From contig NZ_JAUSTT010000032.1 of the NCBI RefSeq assembly GCF_030812995.1, forward strand, positions 1 through 49,169: a DNA stretch of 49,169 nt. Reading direction: 5' to 3'. The notes under the pieces were generated by a model. That model did no database searches and was not told the DNA's origin. It saw only the letters and a list, made by a program, of their open reading frames with translations. This document shows positions 33,847 through 41,761 of this stretch, in pieces. Each line of letters starts with the position of its first letter. Position 1 is the stretch's first letter. The position numbers and the translations under genes are program-made. Source of the stretch: Bacillus chungangensis. Lineage in GTDB: Bacteria > Bacillota > Bacilli > Bacillales > Bacillaceae_C.

Positions 33847-35049
33847 ATGGCAAATACAAAAGAATTAAGTCGTACTCGCAAGGCTGCTTTGTTTGTTGTT
33901 GCAATCGCGATATTTACGGATATGCTGATTTATGGTTTGGTTGTGCCTATACTACCAGGATACGCTTCTTCTCTAGGAGTATCGCAAACTGCTATTGGCT
34001 TTCTGTTCAGTAGTTATGCAATCACGCTTTTTATAGCAACACCTATTTTTGGATTACTATCTGATAGAATAGGGCGGAGGGGGCCGATGCTATGGGGATT
34101 GTTAGGTTTGGCAGCAGCAACCATTCTTTTCAGTATTGCTAATAGCTATATACTATTAATTGTTGCAAGGGCTCTCCAAGGAGTTGCAGCAGCTGTAACT
34201 TGGACAGCAGGATTGGCGCTGCTGGCAGATCTTTATCCTCCAGAAGAACGAGGAAAAGCAATGGGAATTGCATTGTCAGGTCAAGCAGCAGGGACACTTT
34301 TAGGTCCAACTGTCGGTGGTTGGTTTTACGAATTAGGAGGCTACCAAGCACCATTCTTATTTGCTGCAGGTCTTGCTCTTTTTGACGGTGTTTTACGACT
34401 AATACTACTTCGAGATATTCCGAGTAGCAAATCTGAAAATTATTTATCTCCTTTTAAAGTAATGCGTGATCGGCGTTTGCTCATTATTGCTGGCGTAGTT
34501 ATTATTGGAGCATCCGTTCCAAGTGTTTTAGAACCGACTCTTCCTATACACTTGCAAAAACATTTTAATATTACTCCTGGATATATCGGTTTATTATTTG
34601 CTGTACCTACTTTATCATACGGTTTACTAGCTCCTGTTATAGGAACGTTTTCTATACGGATAGGCCATATCAAAACCATTATTATTGGTTTAATAATGGT
34701 ATCGATTTCACTGCCGTTGACTATATTGCCAGATACAATATGGATTCAAGCACTTGCAATGGGTCTACTTGGGATTAGTATGGCTTTAGTCTTAACACCA
34801 TCATTGCCGGAATTGGCCAATGTTTCTGAACAAAGTGGTGTAAATGCTTATGGTTTAACCTTCGCTATCTACAATACTGCATATTCTATCGGAATGATGA
34901 TAGGTCCAATGATTAGTAGTACTTTAACAGATGTATTTGGATTAAAATTAGCATATATAGCAGTTGGCTGTATCATTATTTTCTATTTACCCTTTATGCG
35001 AACATTAATTCGTGAAAATAAAAAGAAAGACTTATCTGTCAAAGTTTAA
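33847..35049 (+). CDS. MFS drug efflux transporter (DHA1 family)
   Basis: A 400-residue 12-TM transporter. It has motif A GLLSDRIGRRGPMLWG, motif C GQAAGTLLGPTVGGW, and MLIYGLVVPILPGYASSLGVSQ in TM1, as in Bmr/TetA-like pumps. ATG 33847 is chosen (GGAGAGTG seven bases upstream); GTG or TTG codons upstream lack an RBS. Cotranscribed with the PadR repressor, hence probably a drug-inducible efflux pump; substrate unknown. Confidence 0.87.
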   Translation: MANTKELSRTRKAALFVVAIAIFTDMLIYGLVVPILPGYASSLGVSQTAIGFLFSSYAITLFIATPIFGLLSDRIGRRGPMLWGLLGLAAATILFSIANSYILLIVARALQGVAAAVTWTAGLALLADLYPPEERGKAMGIALSGQAAGTLLGPTVGGWFYELGGYQAPFLFAAGLALFDGVLRLILLRDIPSSKSENYLSPFKVMRDRRLLIIAGVVIIGASVPSVLEPTLPIHLQKHFNITPGYIGLLFAVPTLSYGLLAPVIGTFSIRIGHIKTIIIGLIMVSISLPLTILPDTIWIQALAMGLLGISMALVLTPSLPELANVSEQSGVNAYGLTFAIYNTAYSIGMMIGPMISSTLTDVFGLKLAYIAVGCIIIFYLPFMRTLIRENKKKDLSVKV

Positions 35050-35067
35050 TCTATTATTCTTGCACTA

Positions 35068-35082
35068 TGTGCTAAATTCACA
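35068..35082 (+). promoter_or_regulatory. Ter-like site 2
   Basis: TGTGCTAAATTCACA preceded by ACTA, giving ACTATGTGCTAAATTCAC. This agrees with the B. subtilis Ter B-site consensus WCTATGTACYAAATNTTC at 15 of 18 positions. Plus orientation, 19 bases after the MFS stop. The neighbouring A-site consensus is not recognisable. Confidence 0.72.
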
Positions 35083-35530
35083 ATAATATTTATAAACTAT
35101 TTGCCTATATGGGAAGAAGCGTTCTTTTAAAAACAAGAAAGTATATAGGAATCCGTTCATCGTGACGATTTTAAAGAATCGATTTGTAGATACTCGTACA
35201 TATCACATTTTTCTCTCTTGTTCAAACAGTGATAAATAAAAATAAGCAGGAAAGTGATGCTTTATAAGCTAAAACGAACAGTTTAATCGAGATTCTGCTG
35301 GCTTATAAGCTAAATCAAACCGTTTTTGTCCTATTCAGTCCATCTATTCTTATTGTATTTACTTACAATCTAATAAACGTAATTGACTTTAAAATCTGGT
35401 GGAGAAAAACGCTGTATTTTCTAAGACAGACACAGAAATAAGCAAAGTAGAAAATATAATCCTATTTTATTAGGAGAGGAATATATATGATAAGGATGTG
35501 TGGAAATTAAATTGTAAAGAGGGGGTTATA
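35083..35530. other. Gene-free stretch with 41-bp-spaced direct repeat
   Basis: TTATAAGCTAAAxCxAACxGTTT occurs at 35262-35284 and 35303-35325 (20 of 23 bases identical). Otherwise AT-rich. A seven-codon ORF with a good RBS (GGAGAGG, ATG at 35487) precedes the broken methyltransferase. Confidence 0.5.
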
Positions 35531-36236
35531 ATGAAAGAAATAATTACTAATTATGATGATTTATTGGAGATGTTGGATTCATTATTGCGCGAACCAACGA
35601 AGTTTTGGGAAGATTTTTACTCTGATCGCGAAAAAGAAATTCCCTTTTTTGTGAATAAGCCTGATGAAAATTTAGTTGAATATTTCGAGAAAAAATTATT
35701 TAAGCAAGGAAAAGTCCTTGAACTTGGTTGTGGTCCAGGTAGAAATGCCATCTATTTTGCTGAAAAAGGATGTTTAGTTGATGCCGTAGATTTATCGCAA
35801 AAATCAATTCAGTGGGCAACAGAACGAGCGAATGAAAAAAATGTAAATGTTAATTTTATTTGTGACAATATTTTTAACCTACAAATTGAAGAAGGAATAT
35901 ATGATTATGTGTACGATACAGGATGCTTTCATCATATTGCTCCACAGAAGAATGAATTATATTGATTTGGTGAACAAGGCTTTAAAACCAGGTGGTTATT
36001 TTTCAATCAATTGTTTTGTGCGCGGGGGAGAATTAGGCGGGGCAGACATAACAGATTGGGATGTATACAGACTACAAAGTCTTAAAGGAGGACTAGGGTA
36101 TACGGATAAAAAGCTAAGAGCTATCTTTAAAGACTTCACTGAAATAAACATACGCAGGATGAAAGAAATGAAACAATCGAGTGAAGTATTTGGTGTTTCT
36201 GCACTTTTGACAGCTTTATTTAAGAAAGAATGTTAA
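35531..36236 (+). pseudogene. Class I SAM methyltransferase, single frameshift
   Basis: The first frame carries the SAM-binding motif VLELGCGPGRNAIYFAEKGC, the acidic loop VDAVDLSQKS, and motif IV DYVYDTGCFHHIAP. It ends at 35965. The second frame resumes at about 35948 with RRMNYIDLVNKALKPGGYF and runs to 36236. One missing base near 35947 explains the break. The original protein would be about 235 residues. Either a recent mutation or a sequencing error. RBS AGAGGGGG before ATG 35531. Confidence 0.8.
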
Positions 36237-36280
36237 ATAGCTTAAATGATATTTTCCTACCAGTAAAGATGTTAAAAAAA

Positions 36281-36315
36281 TTAGCCAATTCCTTTACGTA
36301 TAGGGAATTGGCTAA
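36281..36315 (-). terminator. Terminator for minus-strand ABC gene
   Basis: Stem TTAGCCAATTCC / GGAATTGGCTAA preceded by seven A on the plus strand, which form the T-tract in the minus direction. Confidence 0.75.
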
Positions 36316-36590
36316 TAATTGTTTAACAATAAGGCATGACAAGATCATTATTTAAACATAAGGATGCAAGTGTTTCCTAAAAGCATTTTGGAAAGAGTAA
36401 GCAATGCATAAATGTATTGAATTCAGACATGTTAACGATGAACATCTCCGATAAAACTTCCGATTTTTCAAGTGATCACTGGATGTGGTTTGATCTGCTT
36501 TTAAGATCAATAAACGAAAAAATTTGATTCATCAAAGCCAAGGGTGTTTTCAGGGCTTTTTTATGAGTTGCTTAGAAAATGTTGGCTTTA
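36316..36590. other. Gene-free stretch with hairpin
   Basis: A second hairpin, AAAGCC / GGCTTTTTT (about 36534-36563), acts on the plus strand. Nothing else recognised. Confidence 0.4.
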
Positions 36591-37322
36591 TCAGTTCCTA
36601 TTTGCAAAGGTTAACCTACTGTTAGCATCTGAATTTAATACTTGCCCCGTTATATTCTCAGAAAGAAAGCATTTTCCATCTCTGATCGTATACGTTTTAT
36701 GACAAATAGAAGCCACTTGTGGGTGATGGGTAACAAGAATAAGTGTTTTTCCTTGTTCATTTAATGTTTTGCACAGAGCTAGTACTTCTTTTTCGGATTT
36801 TTCGTCTAAAGACCCTGTCGGTTCATCAGCTAGTATTAATTCAGGATTTTGAACAAGTGCCCTAGCAATAGCAACACGCTGCGCCTCTCCTCCGGACAAC
36901 ATATCAATCCATCTATCTTTTAAGTGCTCGATATGTAGTGATGATAGCAAGTTCGTAACTTTTTCATGAATCTCCTTTTTTGATTGTTTACTATAGCGCA
37001 ATGGCAAAGCCACATTATCAAACACATTTTTACTGTCAATCAACGGATAATTCTGGAGGATAAATCCTATTTTTCGTCTACGGAAATCCGCTAACTCATT
37101 CAAACTTTTATCATTGATCCGCTCTTGATCGTAAAAATATTCACCACTATCTATTTGTTCCAGGCCGGCAAGAATATTGAGTAATGTCGATTTCCCAGAA
37201 CCGCTCCTTCCCATAATTGCGATCATATCTCCTTTTTTGACGTCTAAGTCAATGCCTTTCAACACTTCTAACTTTTTCTTCCCATCTAAGTAAGATTTGC
37301 ATAAACCTTTTAATTGAATCAC
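36591..37322 (-). CDS. MacB/LolD-type ABC transporter ATPase
   Basis: A 243-residue ATPase: Walker A GRSGSGKST, signature MLSGGEAQRVAIARAL, Walker B LILADEPTGSLDE, switch THH. The FILQNYPLIDSKNVFDNVALPL Q-loop is typical of MacB/LolD-like and peptide-antibiotic ATPases. GTG 37322 start with GAGAGGAG inside the preceding permease gene. Its permease partner is only a C-terminal fragment, so this intact ATPase is probably orphaned. Confidence 0.82.
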   Translation of the reverse strand: MIQLKGLCKSYLDGKKKLEVLKGIDLDVKKGDMIAIMGRSGSGKSTLLNILAGLEQIDSGEYFYDQERINDKSLNELADFRRRKIGFILQNYPLIDSKNVFDNVALPLRYSKQSKKEIHEKVTNLLSSLHIEHLKDRWIDMLSGGEAQRVAIARALVQNPELILADEPTGSLDEKSEKEVLALCKTLNEQGKTLILVTHHPQVASICHKTYTIRDGKCFLSENITGQVLNSDANSRLTFANRN

Positions 37323-37326
37323 AATA

Positions 37327-37698
37327 TTACTCCTCTCGCTTCAGCAATCTAGAGATCGGTAAACGACGAAATTGTAAATAAATAGGAATCATTGCCAACA
37401 AGATGATGAAAATGACACTTGCTGAGATGATTAAAACATGCAGTGGCACGATTATTTGAAAGACGATAATAAATAGTAATATGACGAGTACTCCTGGTAT
37501 CCCTATGAGAAAAATAACCTCTGTAAAGATATAACGCAATATCTGCGGCATCGTTGCCCCTGAAATAAGATGAATCATCATATTTTTATAGTTATTTAGT
37601 AGAATACTGATAAATAAATAAGTATGTAAGTCGGTCCGTTTTTTAATGTTATTTTTTAAAATAAAATAATGAAGTGAAATGTAAGGTGATGCGTGCAT
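37327..37698 (-). pseudogene. FtsX/MacB-like permease, C-terminal fragment
   Basis: A 123-codon frame containing a GATMPQILRYIFTEVIFLIG segment, two TM helices and the characteristic ending IPIYLQFRRLPISRLLKREE of MacB-like permeases. Normal permeases of this type are 600-800 residues, so the first four-fifths are missing. The deletion junction abuts the divergent Thg1 remnant. Confidence 0.72.
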
Positions 37699-37957
37699 GA
37701 AAAAGGACGATTTTGGAAATAGAATAAAGGAATACGAAAATGCCTTTCGTTATAATCTGCCATGACGACTTTCTGAAATATAAGGATAGGCAGGTGTCAT
37801 TTTCACATTTTTACTCAGGGCCTAGAGAAACCATTGGATGAAAAACTAATAAATGCGTTATAAGAATGAGTTGCCTATGTGGCAGTATTACCTTAAAGGT
37901 GAACACAAAGAAGAAAGTGGGACGTCGATCACGAAACGCCAATATTCTCTTAAATAA
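37697..37957 (+). pseudogene. Thg1-like tRNA 3'-5' polymerase remnant
   Basis: Starts MKKDDFGNRIKEYENAFRYN, which strongly resembles the N-terminus of tRNA(His) guanylyltransferase-like proteins, then stops at 37765. A shifted frame gives HFHIFTQGLEKPLDEKLINA, matching the next Thg1 segment (AFHTFTKGLxKPFDERLINAM). The catalytic palm is deleted. The frame WQYYLKGEHK-ITKRQYSLK to 37957 may be its C-terminal part. RBS AAGGTGATG is intact. Confidence 0.72.
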
Positions 37958-38002
37958 AGATGACATCAAAAAATATGTTTAAATAGATAAGGATGAGTGA
38001 TA

Positions 38003-38449
38003 GTGGAATGTATTATTTTTATTGGAATACAAGCTTCGGGTAAATCAACCTTTTACAAGGAGAAATTTTTCAATACTCACATTAGGATTAACTTAGATAT
38101 GCTGAAGACAAGATATAGAGAAAAATCTCTTTTTATGGCATGCATTCATGCCAAGCAGTCTTTTGTTGTAGATAATACAAATCCTACACAAGAAGCACGA
38201 ATGAAATACATTGAAGTAGCTAAAAACGCGGGGTTTAACGTTATCGGCTATTATTTTAAGCCTCACTGCACAAAATCAATCTTAAGGAACGAATTACGCC
38301 AGGGTAAAGAGAAGGTTCCAGAAGTAGCAATCAAAAGTACAATAAGTAAACTCCAACCTCCTTCTTATGACGAAGGATTTGATACATTGTATCATGTCGA
38401 ATTGATTGATGGAGTTTTTCGAGTTCAAGAATTCAGTAAACAACAGTAA
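38003..38449 (+). CDS. Polynucleotide-kinase-like P-loop protein
   Basis: About 148 residues (GTG 38003; GTG 37997 is also possible with the same RBS AAGGATGA). Walker A GIQASGKST near the N-terminus, RINLDMLKTR after it, and VVDNTNPTQEARMKYI, the combination found in Pnkp/T4 PNK-like 5'-kinases. No phosphatase domain follows. It lies 45 bases after the Thg1 remnant. RNA 5'-kinases and Thg1-like polymerases are both RNA-repair enzymes, so the pair probably formed an RNA repair operon now half lost. Confidence 0.75.
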   Translation: MECIIFIGIQASGKSTFYKEKFFNTHIRINLDMLKTRYREKSLFMACIHAKQSFVVDNTNPTQEARMKYIEVAKNAGFNVIGYYFKPHCTKSILRNELRQGKEKVPEVAIKSTISKLQPPSYDEGFDTLYHVELIDGVFRVQEFSKQQ

Positions 38450-38554
38450 TTTATTAAGCGATCGCGTTCCACCTGGTGTTGTTTTATCCCACATTTAACT
38501 AGCAATAGACAGAAAAAAGGGTAAGTTGACTTTAGAACGTAAGTTAATGTAATC

Positions 38555-38592
38555 AAAAAACACCATACCTTTTATAAAGGATGGTGTTTTTT
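38555..38592. terminator. Bidirectional terminator
   Basis: Stem AAAAAACACCAT / ATGGTGTTTTTT between the convergent kinase and recombinase genes. Confidence 0.9.
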
Positions 38593-38615
38593 GAATGATT
38601 TTTCATGATGCAAAT

Positions 38616-39743
38616 TCAAAAAACGTTTTTATTCCATTTTAAAGAAGCGTTATTTTTCCGCTTTAATGTCTTATCTAAATAGCGCCGAGTTGTTTGAAGA
38701 TCAGCATGTCCTAATGTTTCTTGAATTTGTACAATATTAGCTCCTTGATGTAAGCTATATTCAGCAAAAAAATGACGAAAAACATGGGGAGAAATCGTTG
38801 TTTCCTTGTCTTCTAAAAAAGGGAGCTTTGTATTTGAAATAATACGAGTAACATACTTGCTTAAATATTTATACGAATAAGCATTTCCTTTATTTGTTGT
38901 AAAAAGTGGACTTTCATCTTGTTTATCTAAATGGCTAGACAATCCTCTTCTGTTCCTAAATGTTTGGATCGCTGCAAATACATAAGGAAATATAACTGCT
39001 TCTCTTAATTTTCCTCGTTTCGCTTTTACCTGTAAAAAATACAAATCTTCGTACTTATCATACATTAAATCTTTCCAACGCGCTGTCGCAATTTCTCTTA
39101 TCCTTAGTCCGGTCGTTGCCAATAGTAATAGAATGGCATAATTGATAGGGTGATCTTCATAAAAAGCAAGCAGCTCTTTTACCTCTTCATATGATAATTC
39201 ACGATGCGGCTGATCCTCGATCCTTGTTGTTGTACGAATAAAAGTAGTATGAAGAGGCGAATGAATATACTCAACAGCATAAAGCCATCTGAAAAAACTT
39301 TTTAAGACAACTACTTTTCTTTCAATCGTTGCAAGTTGATAAACTTTTCCTCCTTTTCCCAATGGAACGGCGGCGAGCCACTCTACATATGATTCTAGAT
39401 GCCGCGGCTTCAATGTGCGTATGAGGGATGTTTGATCAATTTGTTTTACATCTTCCGCTAAAAACTCAGCATGATCTAAACAAGTTTCATAAAATTGCAG
39501 CAAATCTCGTATGTATTCTTTCTTTGTTTCTATTTTTCGATCATGGCTTTCTCTAATATGCTGCTTGCGATGGACAAAATAATATATCATATCAAGATCA
39601 GAGAATCCAGCATAAGCAAATTGATCTTCACGTTCATTTTCTCTTTTCTTTTCTTCCAAAAAAGAGAGCGCAGTACGATCCAGCCAATGTGTTATAGCAA
39701 ATATTCCACGCTGGCTTTTCGTTGTCATTGTCAGTTGTTGCAA
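38616..39743 (-). CDS. Tyrosine site-specific recombinase
   Basis: A 375-residue integrase-type recombinase. N-terminal SAM-like core-binding domain (about 75-190), catalytic domain with Arg in TTGLRIREIATARW, a beta-hairpin lysine (VKAKRGKLREAV), HVFRHFFAEYS (His-x-x-Arg), GHADLQTTRRYLD (second His and nucleophilic Tyr). All active-site residues are present. TTG 39743 is favoured (GGGGGATC seven bases upstream); ATG five codons later is the alternative. It is divergent from a multi-HTH DNA-binding gene. It is not obviously XerC/XerD, and no prophage genes adjoin it. Confidence 0.85.
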   Translation of the reverse strand: MQQLTMTTKSQRGIFAITHWLDRTALSFLEEKKRENEREDQFAYAGFSDLDMIYYFVHRKQHIRESHDRKIETKKEYIRDLLQFYETCLDHAEFLAEDVKQIDQTSLIRTLKPRHLESYVEWLAAVPLGKGGKVYQLATIERKVVVLKSFFRWLYAVEYIHSPLHTTFIRTTTRIEDQPHRELSYEEVKELLAFYEDHPINYAILLLLATTGLRIREIATARWKDLMYDKYEDLYFLQVKAKRGKLREAVIFPYVFAAIQTFRNRRGLSSHLDKQDESPLFTTNKGNAYSYKYLSKYVTRIISNTKLPFLEDKETTISPHVFRHFFAEYSLHQGANIVQIQETLGHADLQTTRRYLDKTLKRKNNASLKWNKNVF

Positions 39744-39893
39744 TTCTGATCCCCCTTATCTAAATTTGCATTTACTGATGGATTACCCAAGTTTCAAAAG
39801 ATAAATGCAACATAGAGCGTTTCTCCAACGCCCTATTTTTTTACAGTTCAAATGATCTTTTTCCAATTTAAAGTGAATAAATTCTCTCTTCCA

Positions 39894-40001
39894 ACTGGAA
39901 AAGAAGTAGAACAAAGGCTAAGATCGCAACGTCCTGTTGCAACGCCTTTGTGACCTACGTCCTGTAGGCCCGAACTAATCAGACATTTAACTTTCAGTTA
40001 T
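39894..40001 (+). ncRNA. Bacillaceae-1-type RNA motif, copy 1
   Basis: A 108-nt element with two small hairpins carrying the same loop: GCAAC-GTCCT-GTTGC and CCTAC-GTCCT-GTAGG. The first is enclosed by an outer AAAGGC / GCCTTT stem. Twin RUCCU loops are the hallmark of the Bacillaceae-1 RNA motif. Copy 2 (47922-48029) is the same length with five substitutions. Function unknown; known examples often sit near rRNA operons, this one does not. It has no terminator hairpin of its own. Confidence 0.82.
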
Positions 40002-40082
40002 TCTCCATCCATCTTTAAATCATAAGAGTGGGGTAAAGTATACATATATGTTACCATATAAATAATACTTGTAAAACCTAAT

Positions 40083-40113
40083 ATAGGTGAATAATAGTTT
40101 ATTAGTCACCTAT
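40083..40113. repeat. Long dyad upstream of multi-HTH gene
   Basis: ATAGGTGA-15-TCACCTAT with further inner complementarity (TAATA / TATTA). A second palindromic core ACATATATGT is at 40042-40051. Both lie between the divergent recombinase and HTH genes and are candidate operator or recombination sites. Confidence 0.55.
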
Positions 40114-40188
40114 ACTCATTTTCATACGTTTATTTATCATTAAAATAAAACTTTATGAAACATAGATGAAGAGAAGGAGAGAGCGTAA

Positions 40189-41175
40189 ATGAATCATTCC
40201 GAAGCGTTTATTTCCACGAAGGAAGCAATGAATCTATTATCGTGTACGGTACAAACGATTTATCATTATGTCAAAGCAGGGAAGCTGCATCCAATTAATA
40301 AAGAAGATTGGCAAATAGATGGAACATACTATTTTAAAAAGATAGATATTGAAAAGTTAAAAAAGATAAGGGAGAAACCGGGATTCACTACTAGGGAGGC
40401 GGCTAAATGCCTACAACTGTCTGTATCAACAGTATTGAAAGATATTAAAAACGGCTATCTTCCTGCTCGAAAAGAAATCTATCAAGGAAAACAGCAATAC
40501 TTCATCAAACAAAAGGACCTCGATCTTTTCCGAAAAAGTACATATTATCAGAAGAAAACTAGAAAAAAAGCTTTTTTTTCTAAAGAAAACAACCGCTATT
40601 TATTTGAACCATTTGAACATAAAGAGACAGGTGAATTTGGAAGAGTGATTGAGTTAAATGAAAAAAACGGAACCTTCTTGACAGAAGGGGGAACGATCTT
40701 GCCAATTACGAAGATTGAGAAATACAATTATCGTTCTATTTATCCATATCAACCAAAAAAATATGTGACGAGCAAAGGATATGCAACGTTTGTTCTCAAA
40801 GCACCTTCATTAGAAGATGCTATCAATGTTCGTTCCGATGTCTTTTCAGTCCTTGATTTACTTTATACATTTGCTGGAGTAGAAAATATGCAATTAGAAA
40901 AAAGTGGTGGTGAGATAAAAGTAAGAGTGAAAAAATTCTTCATTCCTAAGCTTAACTTGAGTGAAAAAGAGACTGAAATGATAAGAGAATCAATTGTAAG
41001 TGGAGAGATAAAGGAAAGCAATGATCGAATTGTTATTCAGCCCCCAGTGGAAAGTCTTTCTATCTATATTGAAACATCATTAAAGGAGAAAGCAATAGAA
41101 AGAGCAGAACAGGCTAATCTCTCACTCGAAAGTTTTGTGATTCAATTACTTGAACAAGCATTGCAAAAGAAATAA
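40189..41175 (+). CDS. Tandem MerR-like HTH protein with C-terminal RHH-like segment
   Basis: A 328-residue protein with three potential DNA-binding modules. Residues 8-60 (FISTKEAMNLLSCTVQTIYHYVKAGKLHPI) and 63-115 (FTTREAAKCLQLSVSTVLKDIKNGYLPA) are two excisionase/MerR-type helix-turn-helices. The C-terminus (SIYIETSLKEKAIERAEQAN followed by LSLESFVIQLLEQAL) is like a ribbon-helix-helix. The middle (130-280) is a beta-rich domain I do not recognise. RBS GAAGGAGAG. Divergent from the recombinase, so it may direct or regulate it. Confidence 0.65.
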   Translation: MNHSEAFISTKEAMNLLSCTVQTIYHYVKAGKLHPINKEDWQIDGTYYFKKIDIEKLKKIREKPGFTTREAAKCLQLSVSTVLKDIKNGYLPARKEIYQGKQQYFIKQKDLDLFRKSTYYQKKTRKKAFFSKENNRYLFEPFEHKETGEFGRVIELNEKNGTFLTEGGTILPITKIEKYNYRSIYPYQPKKYVTSKGYATFVLKAPSLEDAINVRSDVFSVLDLLYTFAGVENMQLEKSGGEIKVRVKKFFIPKLNLSEKETEMIRESIVSGEIKESNDRIVIQPPVESLSIYIETSLKEKAIERAEQANLSLESFVIQLLEQALQKK

Positions 41176-41590
41176 AATTTTGTAGACGAGCATAAATAAT
41201 GATGTTATTTCATGCTCGCTCAATCATGTTCTTTTATTTGGATTCTGTGAAAATAACGAGGATTATACGTTCATACATTTTTGATTTTCTACGTTAACTA
41301 AGACAATTAGGATAGGAAATGCTGACCTTTCAGATAGCAGATTTCGGTAAAGAGGACTTACATCAAAATTTAAGTGCATGAAACTATTTATTACATATCA
41401 ATCATAAGTAACATTCAATATTATATTATTTAAAAAGGTGGTTTATTTGAATGATACCAGATAAAGTTCCTCGTTAAGCCCGTGGCCCCTTGACCATTTA
41501 TATATTATCTCATTTTATATTTTGATAAAAAGTTGGGAATGATCATTTTCCTGATCACTTTTAGGCATTCGATTAATTTAATTAAATGGA
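41176..41590. other. Gene-free stretch
   Basis: No supported ORF. An RBS-like AAAAAGGTGG followed by ATGATACCAG (about 41436-41460) opens only a very short frame. Confidence 0.4.
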
Positions 41591-41591
41591 C

Positions 41592-41760
41592 GGGGCTGTT
41601 CCCAAAAGTCAATCACAATTAGACAAAAAATACAGCTGTTTTTCTTAACAAGGAATCAGCTGTATTTTCAATTTTTAACGGGATCATTCATATGAAGTCA
41701 AAAACAACCCGAGTATATATTTCCTCAATATAGTCGGAAACCCAGTTGAAAAATCGACTG
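41592..41760 (-). mobile_element. Possible insertion-sequence end remnant
   Basis: GGGGCTGTTCCCAAAAGTCAA at 41592-41612 resembles terminal inverted repeats of IS1182-like elements common in Bacillaceae. It is followed by a transposase-type terminator and a minus-strand open frame without a start (around 41690-41760). No second end or intact transposase is visible. Confidence 0.35.
41627..41668. terminator. Bidirectional terminator
   Basis: Stem AAAATACAGCTG / CAGCTGTATTTT with an 18-nt loop; could terminate the minus-strand serine hydrolase gene or the lost transposase. Confidence 0.8.
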
Positions 41761-41761
41761 C

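Noticed and set aside
40189-41175. The multi-HTH protein as a plasmid replication initiator
   Set aside because: No iterons, partition genes or other plasmid functions nearby; the genes on both sides are chromosomal in character.
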